Below, piece after piece: positions 14,126-27,559 of a stretch of DNA of 64,000 nt (positions within the stretch are counted from its first letter, which is position 1; the number at the start of each line of letters is the position of its first letter). The position numbers were made by a program, and so were the translations under genes. Source of the DNA: Lutraria lutraria (lineage: Eukaryota; Mollusca; Bivalvia; Venerida; Mactridae); NCBI GenBank assembly GCA_964023205.1, contig OZ026834.1, positions 30,604,756-30,668,755 of the forward strand. The letters are read 5' to 3'. The notes under the pieces were generated by a model. That model did no database searches, was not told the origin of the DNA, and worked only from the letters and a program-made list of their open reading frames with translations.

Positions 14126-15839
14126 TCTCTAATTGATGCACTTAATTAAGCACATTGATGTGGCCATTTCTACCTTATTTTAATTGAATTGTGTTCAGTT
14201 TGTTTTGTACAAAATTGCATCAGATTGCCTTCTACAGTCAAGGCAATACAATCTTTTCTTATGCTAATTAATCTTTCAAAATTGATACTTGCTTTTATTC
14301 AAGATGAATTTTGTCAAGGCTGCATTTTCAGGATTTTTATATTAAAAAGTGACATTAACTTTGCATGAGACAGTCTCTTCCTACGTAGAAGAATGTATAA
14401 CAAAATAGTTAGAAATTTCATTTAACAGCTTTTGAAACAATTATTGAATATGAGCTTTTGTAAATAATGTTGAATCTACTTTTTTATTCACCTTTTCAAT
14501 TTTTAAAAAAAAATTGCAATATTTTTATATATAATTATGTATGTTTCTTTCAGATATGTAAAAATATAGTTGTAAATGTCTTTTTATGAGTGGTAAACAC
14601 ATGAAGTAATATAATTTTATTACTTTATATAAGGGGTGCAGAAAAAGCAATGTTAATACATATGTTATAATGTGTATATTTGCTGAAGCATTCTTAACAC
14701 TGACAGATACATCTATGTTTGTAATGTCAGTGTTAATATTAGTTTCTTATTGTTTGTTATATGAATATTATATTGTAAATATGAATGTGGAACTGTATTG
14801 ATAAATATGGAATTAGTAAAAATGATTTACTTAGTAGCTAAGGTTGAATATCTATAAATCACACTTGGATCTATGAACAGAATATATTGATTGCTTTTTG
14901 CACATGTACATAAAATTAAGAACCTGTCTGAATAGAGTGGTCATCAATAAGAGGTATCTTAATAATGATTTGGTAGCTTATTGGACTTTCACTGCATAAA
15001 AAATGAAATTACCTAAGTAAAAATTGTGACTAATAGTGTATGCATTACAAAAGATCAGTTTATTTGTATATCGAAGAAAGGTCTGGAAAAAATGAACAAA
15101 CCGAAATGAACAATGCACTATCTCTATAAGCCATTTGAGATTCCCAGTAAATAATGATCACAGAAAATACCTGAGGAGTTTCCAGGACAATCTTTTTGAA
15201 TGCTCTTAAAATATAAATTCTAACAATCCCTATAAAACAGTTTTTCTGGAAATGTAACATGCACATTTTTTACATAATTTAGGTATAGTCAGTAAGTACA
15301 AATAATGAGCAATGCCATAAAGGTCACACAACTAGGCCACTAAATATAGAACACTGTGGTTAGATACAGGCCCCTGTGGTTAGATACAAAACCATATGTA
15401 ATCTAACACCCACTTTAGTGTCATAGTATAAAAATACAATCCGATGCTTAAAAACTGATATTTTTGTATTGATAGAAATGTTAAATTCATGTTTTTTTCT
15501 TATTGTATATTTATATATTTTAGAGTCAAGTATTTCAGCAAGCACAATGAAGTTATATTTAACTACACTCTCTTCCTGCCATTAATAAAAAATACAAAAT
15601 AAAAAATATTGATAGTTCTTGTATTATTTCATTCCCATTCTATACTGTACATAGGTCATTTTAATGACTTTTAACTACTTGCCTCATATTCAGTCTGTCA
15701 AGAAGGCACTTCAGATTGAATGAATTTCAACCAGTGTGGAGATATAATTTGACTCAAACAAGCAGAATCTTCTATCTATGCATACATGAACATTTATGAT
15801 CCTATCCAAATAAGCAAACCAATATTCATGCATACCTAA
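14126..15839. other. Intergenic AT-rich DNA
   Basis: No supported gene, RNA or clear repeat. The open frames on the minus strand at 15060-15545 show no exon-like splice context or domain. Confidence 0.4.
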
Positions 15840-16030
15840 ACAAGCAACATAGATGACCATATGATATGGTGCACTGTTAGCTGCAATCATTTGGCATTTT
15901 TCCAGCTTTGAAATTAGAGGAAGACCTCAGATGTACTCTTCCATGGAATATCATACCGTCCTTAGGCTAGCTGGACAGCTTCCTCACATGTGTAAATGGT
16001 CCACGATAGGATCCAAATTCACAGGGGTGA
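15840..16030. repeat. Bivalve-type SINE/interspersed repeat
   Basis: The segment holds TTTTTCCAGCTTTGAAATTA, GAGGAAGACCTCAG and GCTAGCTGGACAGCTTCCTC. The last motif recurs in inverted orientation near 31618 and 45655, which shows a dispersed family. Elements with this tail are widespread in bivalve genomes (from general knowledge, not searched). Confidence 0.7.
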
Positions 16031-16135
16031 TGAGCTGGTATAGATATCTACACCACAATATAAATAATTTAAAATTACACTAAAATATCAATGATCATCA
16101 TCATTGCTGTTCACTTATGAAGATTTTGACATGTA

Positions 16136-16640
16136 CAAGGACTTATATACATACATGGATTCACAACTTCCGTATTGACAGTTAAAAGTAATCAAATCCC
16201 GCAATAATAACACATGAATCAACGGGATTTCATGCTATTGTTTACAAAAGCGAAAATACAAAAATATCTGTGATGATCCGAATGATAATAACAGCGAATA
16301 TATCTGTGGTATTCCGAATGTTTAATCTTTGAGACAAAAAGATTATAATAGATGTCCGCCATCTTGAAATTTAAAATGTTCGACTGATGCCTTTTTCAAT
16401 GCTTATACTTAGACTTTGTGGATTATAAATGTATCTCAATATCTTTAAGGAATTTGTTGCATCCTTTACCAATTTCCTGTGCCCAATTGCCATAGTTCTT
16501 TTAGTATTATCAAGTTCTTAAACACCCGATTACAGCTGTCGGACATGGCCGAGAATATAGCAATGCATTGTGAGATCGTCTAACGTTATCGTTTGAGCTA
16601 TTTTTAGCAGTTGCGAATCCATGTATGTATATAAGTCCTT
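16136..16640. mobile_element. 505-bp TIR element (CAAGGACTTATATA family)
   Basis: The ends are inverted copies of CAAGGACTTATATACATACA plus TGGATTC, about 27 bp. The flanks GACATGTA at 16128-16135 and 16641-16648 are an exact 8-bp direct duplication. The size and lack of a long reading frame indicate a non-autonomous DNA transposon (MITE). An 8-bp duplication suits hAT-type elements. The same terminal motif makes up the 30-bp palindrome at 52223. Confidence 0.8.
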
Positions 16641-17252
16641 GACATGTATAATAATGCAGATAAGACATGGATTTCAATTCAACACTTACATGTATGTTGA
16701 AATATGTTGCTTGTGTTCTTGATTGAGTTTTTCGAAGAAGCAACTGAAGTAAGTCAGTAAAAAACGTAGAAAATTGTCAAACTGGTCTGACCTGAAATTG
16801 AATAAGTTCAAGATTTTATTTCATGCATCACATAAACACTTGTATTTACATTGCAATGTGAGTATATTCATCCAAGAATAATACATGTATAGCATCAGAC
16901 AGAAAACATTTAGAGATGCATTAACAGAGGTCAAGTACACATAATGAAGTGGTACACAAAGTTACCAAGTTTGACAGTTCATTCAATAACAACCAACAGA
17001 CTTCGAATGAGTGTCGAAGAATTACATCGTATTTACAACAAATAATATTCAATGAGAATAGAGGAATGATTACTGATTTAAAATGCTTTAATGACTTTTT
17101 GTAAGTTTTCAGCAAGAGCCATAATATAAAATTATACTTAATTTCTCTTTTAAACACATCATACTAAATTTATTTTAACTGTTTAATGCAGAATCGATCA
17201 TTATGATAATGTGCTATCTACGAATGGCATATAGCTTGCTTCGATGACTCTA

Positions 17253-17439
17253 TACAGTCAAACCTGGGAACAAAGGCCATCCTAAAGGACAGACAAATTG
17301 AGGTCTTTATTGACAGGTGACCATTATTTTGAGGTCTTTTTTTGTTCAAAATAATGAATGTCAGTTTTAAAAGAATGGCCATTATACACAGGGTGGCCTC
17401 AATTTGTTGGAGGTGGCAGATAGCACAGATTTGACTGTA
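17253..17439. mobile_element. Short MITE with TACAGTCAAA ends
   Basis: It begins TACAGTCAAACCTG and ends with the inverted match AGATTTGACTGTA. Internal 'GGCCATC' and 'GGTGGCCTC' motifs match the copy near 5590-5725. The TA at each end suggests a TA target (Tc1/mariner or PIF type). No coding sequence is present. Confidence 0.6.
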
Positions 17440-18098
17440 GTTGTGACAACATACCCATAAATGCCTTCAAATGTGTCCGAAATGTCCGAAACTTCCGATA
17501 ACATGTCCAAAGCAACAGCTGGCAATGATAAGGAAACAAAAATTGAACAGTCTAATGAAAATAATACTGAAATTTATCATTGTAATATTATTTTTGAGAT
17601 TAATATACTGTCTGAATAAAACAGAATTGTTCACAGTGTGTAAATGGAAAAGAGTTTGCTATGAAAAACATTGATTTAGAACAAATACATAGTACTTAAA
17701 AAAAACATTTTTTGCTTAAATCTATCAAATCACTCACCAAAAGTGCTAACTAGCCATAAGATAAGGGCCAATAGAATATTTCCTGCTGACAATGAGATAT
17801 AGTACAAATATTGCTACAGTACATATTTCCTATGTTTACAGTATGTGTTCATAGCATTAAAATTAGTAACACTGCCATGTAATATAGAAACAAAAATATT
17901 TGATGAACCAGCAAAGTAGAGCAGAAAATACTGTAGAATTGGAAATCTATTTTAACACAGAGGGACTTCATTCCGCTGTGTTTACAAACATGAACTTCAT
18001 AAAATTTAAATATAAAAAGTAATGTCAGCCAAATTCTAATTAAGTTGTCTTATTACACCAAATTTGAGTCAAAACTAACGTAGATACTTGAAAGATAC

Positions 18099-21000
18099 TT
18101 AAGCTTGTTTAAAAGAATGATAAAAGCTAAGTTTTGTAACATAAAAATAACCTTTGATATCATCCAATGTAACTGTAGTATGACTCTCTGTTTGTTTGAT
18201 TGGTGGTCTAGGAGATTTAGGTTGATTGGCACGACCTCGGTTTTTGGCAGGATTATTCTTTGCTACACTGGATGCTACCCTGAAAATGATAAAATGTTGG
18301 ACAAACTTCAGAATTATCGAAATAACATCAATTTTAGTTCAGTAATAACTATGTACAAACAGTATAACATTTACATTGTTTTAAGATTTCAAGGGTTGTT
18401 CTTCATTCATAATATGCATAAACATATAAGAGGTATGATTAATATTGTGTCAATAAAATGGCAGAGACAAATTGACCTTACACTAAATTACAAAACTTTG
18501 TAAAAACTGATGTATTTAGTATGCACCAAAATTTCATAAAACAGAAATCTCATTCTTCATAAAACTGATATGAAATATTACCCCCAAAAGTCAAAGTCGC
18601 CATTATTCAAAACTGAAGTGTGAAAGTATTTAATACATTATTTACAATATTACCTATCGTTCCTTTTATTTCCATCATTGCCTTTCCTTCTTCTTCTGTC
18701 TCTGTCAGCATTTGGATTATTTCTACAAGGATATGACAAGATAGAATTAAGGAAGATTATTCAATATCTGTGTTACATAAATACAACACGATATCAAAAG
18801 AAATACAAATTAACCATAATTTAGACTGAATTTAGTCATACCAGATATTTGTGATTCTGACAAAGGCATCAGTTAGTAAACTAAACAAGAGGGCCAAGAT
18901 GGCCCTATATCGCTCACATGACAATCACTGTTCACTCATTAAAACATTGTTTTGAACCGGTGACCTAGTTTTTGACCCCAGACGACCTATGTTCGAATTT
19001 GTCTTACATATCATTAAGACAAACAGTCTGACTAGGTTTGGTGAAGATACGATCAAAATTTGACATCTACAGTGTTAATAAGGTTTTCCTAAGATTTGAC
19101 CTTGTGACCTGGTTTTTGACCCTAGGTGACCCATATTTGAACATGTCCTTAATATCATTAAGATCCAATCAAAACCATGACATTTAGAGCTTTTACAAGA
19201 TTTTTACCTTTTTTGAACCCGGCTGACCCATGTTCATCCTTGACCCACATATCATTGAGGCAAACATTTTGACAAGGTTTGGTGAAGATCCAATTAAAAC
19301 TGTGACATCTACAGTGTTAACAAAGTTTTCCTAAGATTTGACCTGGTGACCTAGTTATTGACCCCAGATGACCCATATTTATACTTGACCGTTATATCAT
19401 TAAAACAAACGATTTGACAAAGTTTGGTGAAGATCCAATAATAACTGTGAAATCTACAGTGTTAACATGGTTTTTCATAAGATTTGACCTAGCGACCTAG
19501 TTTTTGACCCAAGATGACCCATGTTCGAACTCGTCCAAGATATCATGAAGACAAACATTCTGACAAGGTTTCATGATCATCCAATCAAAACAGTGACTTC
19601 TAGAGTGTTCACAAGGTTTTCCAGCAATTTGCCCTAGTGACCTAATTTTACTACAGAAATTACCCATTTTCAAACTTGTCCTACATATTATTAAAATAAA
19701 CATTCTGACAAAGTTGCATGAAGATAAATTCAAAACAGTGATTTCTAAAGTGTTCACAAGGTTTTCCCTTATTTGGCCCTGGTGACCTAGTTTTTGACCC
19801 CAAATGGCCCAATATCGAACTCGTCCGAGATTTTGTTGATATTAACGTTCTGACCCAGTTTTGCTAAAATTGAGCCAAAAATGTGGCCCCTAGTGTGGTC
19901 ACAACAGAAAGTTTGACGAAGCATGACGCACAACACACGACGCCGGACGGAGAGTGATCCTAATAGCTCACTTTGTCACTTTGTGACATGTGAGCTAAAA
20001 ACAAATCAAAGTAATTCTCTGTTTGGACTTTATACTGTAATTGTAATGGTCCTGCATTGTATACAGTATTTATGAATTGGCTGGGATATTCACCAGCCTG
20101 ATTAGCTAGATTAGTTGGTAGAGTATACTGACTTGCAAGCAGGTCATGGGATCGAGCCATGCATTGGGTTCATTATTTTCCTCCTCTTATTACATAATTA
20201 GCAAAGTGATATGGCTATGAGATATCCATATCCTGTATATATAATATTGGAATAAACAAGATAAACTAATAACCACAAAATCATTTATCAATCAGCTTAA
20301 AACAAAGCCATTATTCACTTACGAGCTCCATTCAAGAGAGCCTTTACCAGTTGCATCTTCTTTCCAAATGAATCGTCCTGTAGATGGAATCATAGGCTGA
20401 AATCAGAATTATTTCTTTTTTTCAATAGCATATCCTTATATTATTTCAGCTAAATGGACATGTTGCCAGCCAGTAATTTGAAACAACCATTAACAGTATA
20501 AAAGTAATGAGCAACAAATATTCCTTGCACTCTCAATCAGCTCCTTTTCAATAATGTGAATCAATATACATCTATACCCATGGTATTGGTGTACTTAAAA
20601 AAATATCAGAAATGTCCACTAACATACTGTACACAAATATCAAACATACTCATTCACTCACATCTCATGTTTACTTCATGATCGGGGAAAACTTTCTGAC
20701 TATCGAAATGTCAGTGTTTTAAGTGTCAATATCAGTACAAATATGAAATATCGTCGCAGGAGACAACTCCATGCTACAGGAGTAAATGTAAATTTTTATA
20801 AATTACTAAATATCTATTGCATCACTATATTTTCTACAGAAATTGATTTCATTTGTTTATGATGTCATGATCTTTCTGATTGGTGTAATATTTCATTGCA
20901 AAAGACAAATATATGATATTATATAGCGTAAGGATAGGACTTAGTTCTTAACTGACTGTCCCGGTAATTTTTTCAAAAAATTAGGAAGGGGCCTTAGCCT

Positions 21001-23009
21001 TTCATTTTGGGAAATTCAAGCACAATGTTTTTTAGACAGTTAGGCAACCGAGTTAGAATAGCATTGTATTTTTGGGAATTTCTTGCCTCACATTGGGAAA
21101 AAATCTTTTGCAATTGGGAAGTCACCTAATTTCTGCCTCTGTTATAGAAGGAAAAATAGCCCTGCTGTCAATAGAGTGAAATCAAGGTAAACCAAATGAA
21201 CATCTGAGTTCTTTCTATGTTAGCAAAATATAACAGGGTTCTCAAAAAGTTAGTGGCCAACAGATCCAAAAGCTAGACTATCAGGCCTGCTAGAGGGGGT
21301 CTGGGAATTTTCTAGCAATATTTTATGAACTTTTGAGATTCCTAACAGGCCCTAACACATTTCTTAGCGGCTAAATTGGCCTGCAGCCTGCTGTTATTGA
21401 GAACCCTGTAATATACTGGATGTTTTGTGTGCAAATGAATGCAAATTTCCAGAAAGTAACCTGTAAACAACAAGTATGTGGCATTATATTGGAAATATCA
21501 CGAGATTCGTGTTTACATCGGTATTAACAGTATCATGGAGTCTGGCTGCATACAGCAAGCAAATTGTCAGCAATATTGTTGAATTCTAATATCAACTAAC
21601 TATCTTCTTTTCATGACTTTTGATATTTCAATTGGATTGAGGGCACAAGAAATTTAATTTCAAAGATTCTTCAATAAACAAATGCAGATCAGGGTCTTTC
21701 TATTTGAGACAAAGTGAAAGATAGCAAGCAGACTGGTGATATATCCTGGCTTCTTATGTTTTCGACGGTGCAAGCATATTTCGCCCGGTAAATAAACAGA
21801 CGTTTATTGCATGCACAATTTGACATGGAAGTAATTACTAACATTTAGATTTCTACATAAAATGTAGATTTCTAAGCAAAACAATAGAGTATTGACCTTT
21901 TTAGAGCCGTTTCATGAAGGCAGCTATTTTTGTTTTCCCACTCAGTGACGTTACATGTTTTCGACTGTTTTCATTGGTCGATATAAATAGCGATACGGGG
22001 TGGTTAAATATTCAATAAACACATTTTTTCTCAAAAGCGAAGTTCAGTCAGTGAGTTCAACGAATATTGGAAATTAAAACGCTGTTTTCACTAAAATACC
22101 TGACTGTCAACTTTCAACAGCAAATATGATGCACTTTCGGCAACTTTTCGGTATTTCTTTCCATAAAACACTCAACAAACTATTCTTAAACATTGGTTTA
22201 CTGTTCATTGTCACCCTTTCTACCGATAAATCTTGCTTTATCACTGTTTTACAAGTATGCTTTACTCAGATCATCAGCAAAATATGACCTGTCCTTACTA
22301 TTTACCTGGGACTTGGCCTGAATTATTACTGGATACTTAGAGAATTAGCGTAGTGAGGAAACACAATTTTGTGGTCTGACACCGTAAGAAAGTATTAGTG
22401 GGAGAAAAACTTTTGAGAACACCCTGTACAAAAATTTGTCCAGACCATGTGACTACCGGAAAAGGTTATGTCTACTGCAGACGTGCACATGTTTGTTTGA
22501 AGATTATTTGATGAAAACAGTTTTTTCTTGGGTATTTTGTCGACACAAATTTTGGGAATAGCAATTCACCATGAAATATCAGTAAGTGACTTTGATATTG
22601 CTAGTTTACCAGACGTAATTCCATTTTTTAACCGCCTGATATTTTTGTGACAACTAGCATCATTTGTTTACATTCAGAGGGGGCGGGGCTTAAATAAATC
22701 TAGCGTGATAATGACGCAATCTTGAGAAAATGAAAACCGTCAAAAACATAAGAATGTCGAAATCATAAGACGACACGATATAGCATATTGAAAAATAAAT
22801 ATAAAGTTAATTTTCATATAAAAGTAAACTTCACTCACTATCACATGCAAGAGTGATAACTGACCGTTAACATTAGTCAAACTTTATTTTTATGATTAAA
22901 CTGTTAGCGGAACAAACGAAAATGAAGCTACAACAATACTATCCGGAATTTATGATATATCCGGATACCCTACCGTTTCCTTTTCAGTTGAGGCAACAGT
23001 CGTTGTCAT
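18099..23009 (-). CDS. Small basic protein of unknown function (119 aa)
   Basis: I do not recognise this protein. The four minus-strand exons are 23009-22974 (ATG), 20396-20323, 18722-18654 and 18279-18099 (TAA). All borders are AG/GT, the phases agree, and the total is exactly 360 nt. The N-terminus is MTTTVASTEKET, then PMIPSTGRFIWKEDATGK and GSLEWSS. The middle is Arg/Asn-rich and very basic (NADRDRRRRKGNDGNKRNDR). It continues through a Pro/Lys segment (NRGRANQPKSPRPPIKQ) to TLDDIK. The composition suggests an intrinsically disordered nuclear or RNA-binding protein, which is an inference only. The last exon may end earlier: a GT directly after GATGATATCAAAG could be a donor to exons I cannot find, in which case the final 18 residues would differ. 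The large first intron carries several mobile elements. Confidence 0.68.
18886..20000. mobile_element. 1.1-kb modular interspersed repeat (copy 1)
   Basis: It starts GGGCCAAGATGGCCCTATAT and GCTCACATGACA and ends 'GACATGTGAGCTAAAAA', so the ends are weakly inverted (GCTCACATG). The interior is about six diverged modules of roughly 130-150 bp, each containing GTGACCTAGTTTTTGACCC, GATGACCCAT, TTCGAACTTGTCC, AAGACAAACATTCTGAC and TGAAGATCCAATCAAAAC. A second full copy lies at 36960-38005. It occupies an intron of the small basic gene. No protein is encoded. Confidence 0.85.
20087..20170 (+). repeat. tRNA-derived SINE-like fragment
   Basis: A-box-like TAGATTAGTTGGTAGAGTA is followed at tRNA spacing by a B-box match, GGGATCGAGCC. 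The acceptor stem is not conserved, so it is a SINE head and not a tRNA gene. Confidence 0.65.
21233..21409. mobile_element. 177-bp MITE with ACAGGGTTCTCAA ends
   Basis: It begins ACAGGGTTCTCAA and ends with the inverted TTGAGAACCCTGT. The related end TTGAGAACACCCTGTAC occurs near 22420. No coding sequence. Confidence 0.65.
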
Positions 23010-24882
23010 TTCTAAATACGTGTGCTGAAACTATGGTGATGTAAGAATATTTATCATGTCAAATTATAAATGCAAAATGTAAAAAAATCCACCAATGAAT
23101 CTAATGTAGGCCTATCACTTTATAAAATAATACACAGAATTTCGTTACATCCATGGAAACGTTTACATAGGGGAGATAACACTATTTATAAATTACGATC
23201 TATAAAAAACTTTTACGAATATAAATGACGCGCGGTAGCGGAAAAGGCAGGTGCTAGATACGTATGCATTTACTTAGACTATTAAACTTCAGAGATAATT
23301 ACATTGATAAGATATATACAACTTATTATGTACAAACTATCAATGGTAGACTTGAATAACAAAGAAAAAAAAATCATAAATTATCATTGAAAGATAATTT
23401 GGTGTATTTTTTTGGTTTATTTCTGGTTACCAGACCTACCCTAATTTCTCTGTAACCATCATCTTTATATTAGGCCCAAGGAATGGAACATCCACATTTT
23501 TTTTAAAATCACGACCAACATGTACCGTGTCGGACATGTACCTACCATATTTTTTAATGAGCATGTAATCAGAAACAAACATTTTTAAGCCCATAGGCAT
23601 AAATAAATTTGTTCCTTGTTTCCTGACCTACCCCAAAATACTTTTTAAGGCCCTTAGAAAGATTCATCCACTTTCTCATTAGGTATCTTTTCGCATGATT
23701 CAAAGATGAGTAAAAAAGAGACATAATCCAACTACCTAATAGTACCTATCCTATTTTTAATGAGCATATGGAATCAGAACAAAACATTTATTTACGTCTT
23801 ATTTATTGCAGACATGAGGAATGTAAGCCAATGATTATAGATATTTACCACAACGGTTATGAGAAGAATATCTCGCCACCGGGAACTGTCCCGTATGGGC
23901 GAGCACAACGGTTATGCACACTATAATGGTTGCCTCTCCAGTATGAAAACCACAAATTATTTACTATTGGTTTTATAATTTTTTTTATTATGGGTATTCT
24001 CAAAATTTATACTATGCAAATGATACAGATATTTCTAGGACTGGGTCACTTTCATTTGAAAGACTCTGTCAGTAACTAATACTGCATGTATACGTCTTTA
24101 ATTCTGCGGATGCAAAATTAGGCGTTTTTAAAATGTTCATGTATTGGCGGGTTCTATATTTGGAGGTTTCATATCCATCCGCCAAAATAAAACCATGTCC
24201 TGTTTTCTTAAGCACCAAAACTAAAACACTTAAGAACATATGTTTCCACCATTTTCAAGGGAAATAATTAGACTATTTTTACCAAATATTTTCCAAAATA
24301 CTATTGTATCAAGTGAAATACATGAAAACCAAAGTGTTGGTAATTACTTGGGATCGAACAGGAGTTAAACAATGGCTAGAAGTGATTGTTTCGATAATTT
24401 ATCTTAAATTGACACAATCATATTGTTATTGGTTTTATTTAGTCTTTCTATATGTGCCAACGATACGTTTTATATGGTGTTACAAATAAGCTGTATTGTT
24501 TAAATCGCTTAGATTTTACCTTGTTTCAATTAAGATTTACCCTAAGGCAATAAACGTAATGCATGTACTTTAACTGATGAAAGTAAACAAGTAATAATAC
24601 CTGTACAAACATACTAAACAAACAGTTACGTGAAAAAGTGTTAGTTACACCTTTTGATAACAAAAGTTACAATAATTTTCATTGACAAAATATTGGCGTT
24701 GTTCATTATTGGCGTGGTATTACACTGGCGCGGTCTAGATTTGGCGGTTCCGATGCTGACCGCCAATATCGCCAAAATAAAACGGGAACCAATATTAAGA
24801 CGTATACAGTATAAACATACATATTGGTACTAGCCATTATTGTGGGCATATTCCAGCAGTCTTCCAATGGCCGATCATATTA

Positions 24883-24917
24883 CCAAAGACCTATGTTAGA
24901 GATAGTATAGGTCTTTG
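24883..24917. repeat. 35-bp palindrome, CCAAAGACCTAT ends
   Basis: CCAAAGACCTAT faces ATAGGTCTTTG across a loop of about 12 bases. The same arm motif forms the termini of the 501-bp element at 62886-63386, so this may be a minimal derivative of that family. No clear target duplication was seen. Confidence 0.5.
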
Positions 24918-25723
24918 ATACTACACAAAGCAATGTGGTCTATGGGTTAACACCATGAACCTAAGCTGAAATCTGTGGGTTTAACACCAATACAAACTCA
25001 AATGAAGATTCACACAAGACTTCACAAATTCCTAAATAAGGTTGAAGTAAGATAAGTAAATCAGGAGCCAACTAACCTTTTGTAGTATTTCTGTATATCA
25101 ATTTGGAATAGAATCCCATTAAGATGTATTACAATAAGATATACAAACTTATAACTCAATTCTTGTTATTACATACAATTGAAAGCCTTCTCTTTACACC
25201 TGGTGTCACTTCATTCAAGCCACAATGTCTCCCACAACTTAATCACAATACTGAATTACATGCCACCGTTTGAAAGAGACACATTTTTGCCACAAGTCTA
25301 TTATAAATTGCTGTACATGTATTAAAGTGAATAGATCACCATCCATTGACTAAAGTCCAAGGCTTCCAAAACTACACATGTTTTACTATGTACCTAAATA
25401 TTTAGAGAAATGTTTGATAAATGACAAGAAGCTGATTTCAAAGTTTATTTACACTAGATACAAAATGCATGGATAGGAAACAAATAAGATGATACATGAT
25501 AAAATGTTTGTGTGTGTGTGTGTATATATAAGAAACAAAACAAGCAACAAAATTTACTTACCTGAAAATTGGCTCAACAATAACACCAATCTAGTAAGTA
25601 CAAAACAAATCTACAAAACTATAACACTAGCAGAAAGCAGTATTTCATTAATCAACAATAATACGAATAAGTTTCGATCAAATGGTTTATGAAACAGTAT
25701 TCTGTAATGATAATAGAATGTTT

Positions 25724-25819
25724 CTTAAACAGTATGCTATCATAACAATACAATATTTTGGTATCTTAAACAGTATGCTATCATAACAATACAATATTTT
25801 GGTATCTTAAACAGTATGC
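25724..25819. repeat. 41-bp direct repeat, 2.3 copies
   Basis: The unit CTTAAACAGTATGCTATCAT plus AACAATACAATATTTTGGTAT is repeated exactly at 25724 and 25765, with a partial third copy at 25806. Confidence 0.93.
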
Positions 25820-27559
25820 AAACTTAAAACAAAATTGCCTTAAACAAAACGTAATGCAGTACAAATCAGAACTAACTTAAGAATGATTTTCCATTTGATA
25901 GGATTTCTAATTAGAGAGATAATACGGCAACAATTCAGTTGTACTCTAAAAACAAACTTTGACACCAATATCGGGTTTTTTGGCAAACGCCTAAAAGATT
26001 GTTTCTGGTTTAATGCTGATTTTAACAGGAAAGGTGGGAAGGAATTCTTTCATTTATTTTTTTATATTATTAAAAGATTATTCTAATATAAAGTGAACTC
26101 AAATTGCTTTGTTTTCCTCTGACCTAATGAGAAGTCAAGGGTAGAAGGTGCAAATTAGGGTAGGTCGGGTAACCAGAAACAAACTTTTTTCTACACCTTA
26201 GAAGTAATTTTCAGCCCCTTTTTATGGCAAATTTGTGGTCGATTTTCGGCCCCATTCCCCAAGCGGAATAGTAAGTATTTTTCCCCAAATTTGAAATTAC
26301 CCAACCTTTTTACACGGTGCTTGTTTACTTAGTATTTTTTCCCCAAATTGCCTATTTTTTTACGCAAAATTCCCCTGGGAAAAGGCCCCGCCATCCTTCC
26401 CTAAAACCTTTAAAAAAGGGCTGGGTATACAGATTAGGGACATTTGTTTTAGATAGGTTTTGGGAGTATAAACATATTATATGTCAGTGTTTGAATATTT
26501 CAATAAAATAAGACGCCCTCTTAATATCAGAAATCAAAACTGAAAAAAATACATTCAAGCATAACATGATTGAATAAGGGACACACATATATTTTAACAT
26601 TAGAATTAGTTAGTCAAATACTCTTTATATCACTTTGATTAAATCAACGAAATAACAAAGAAGACTAATGATAGGTGTTATAGAGTCACAACAAGTATAA
26701 TGCAAGTTTAGAGACAATTATAACTCAATATTTATAATTATTACATATTTCCAAAATAATGATAAACTCATTGCAAGTCATTTTAAGAAGTTTAATAGAC
26801 CAATATGTAAACTTATCCATATAATGAATTCCGACAAGACAAGGCCATTATAAATAATCCTTGGATAAACAAGAATTTTGATAGTTGAATTATTAGCAAG
26901 ATTTTACAACTTATAAATCTTGTTGAATGCTAACCAGTTTTACTGCTATTCTATAAATGTGTAGAGATCAGCATAAACCAGTAATTTGAGTTCTAACCTA
27001 CTTAATCTTCAGGACATAGGTTGACTGCTCTTCCCCAAGACCTTACAAAACATTCAGCCTAGATTTCCTCACGATGTCTTAATGATGCAATCACTTACAC
27101 AATGATTTTCCTTATGAAAATGTATACCTATATACCAAGTCAACAATAACTGACACCTATAGAATACAAGCAAAATACAATGACAAGACATAGGCTGTTA
27201 ACATTCACGAAAACTTCTTCAGTGGGAAGTTGACTTCAACAAAATCATATCATAAGCATATTACATTATCTTCAACAATGCATTAATTAGAATTCTGTTC
27301 ACTCTTCAGAATTCCCAACATAATAAAGAGAAACATTCATGGAGGTAATAGCAAGCAAATATCTCCATCTGTCTGATACAATATTTGAACAAACCGGGTT
27401 ATACCTTAAACATAATTCATAGCTCAGAATCCCGATCATATTCCAAGTGGTATTAATCATATCAAAACTCAACAGACAAGGTTTTTTGAAAACACCATTA
27501 TAAGCAAATCCTTCAATCAGGTTTCATTTTTACATAAAAAAAAATTATTTGTGTAGTCG

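Larger units (their letters stand above)
23010..27559. other. Intergenic DNA between two minus-strand genes
   Basis: No additional gene is supported. It holds diverged interspersed repeats: inverted copies of a segment with GGTAACCAGA and CCTACCCTAATT at about 23415-23460 and 26150-26190, and CGCCAAAATAAAAC-type element tails at about 24175 and 24770. A short palindrome (24883-24917) and a 41-bp direct repeat (25724-25819) also occur. The right part (about 26.5-27.56 kb) probably contains the Rel 3' UTR. Confidence 0.45.

Noticed and set aside
16190..16370. Minus-strand frame beginning ATGGCGGACATC within the 505-bp element
   Set aside because: About 60 codons made partly of direct repeats, with no domain. 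The AAGATGGCGG match may be a promoter-type motif but is not evidence of a gene.
20087..20170. Possible tRNA gene
   Set aside because: A- and B-box-like motifs are present but the acceptor and anticodon stems do not pair convincingly. The same holds for 9822-9902, 32340-32405 and 52970-53010. They are SINE remnants.
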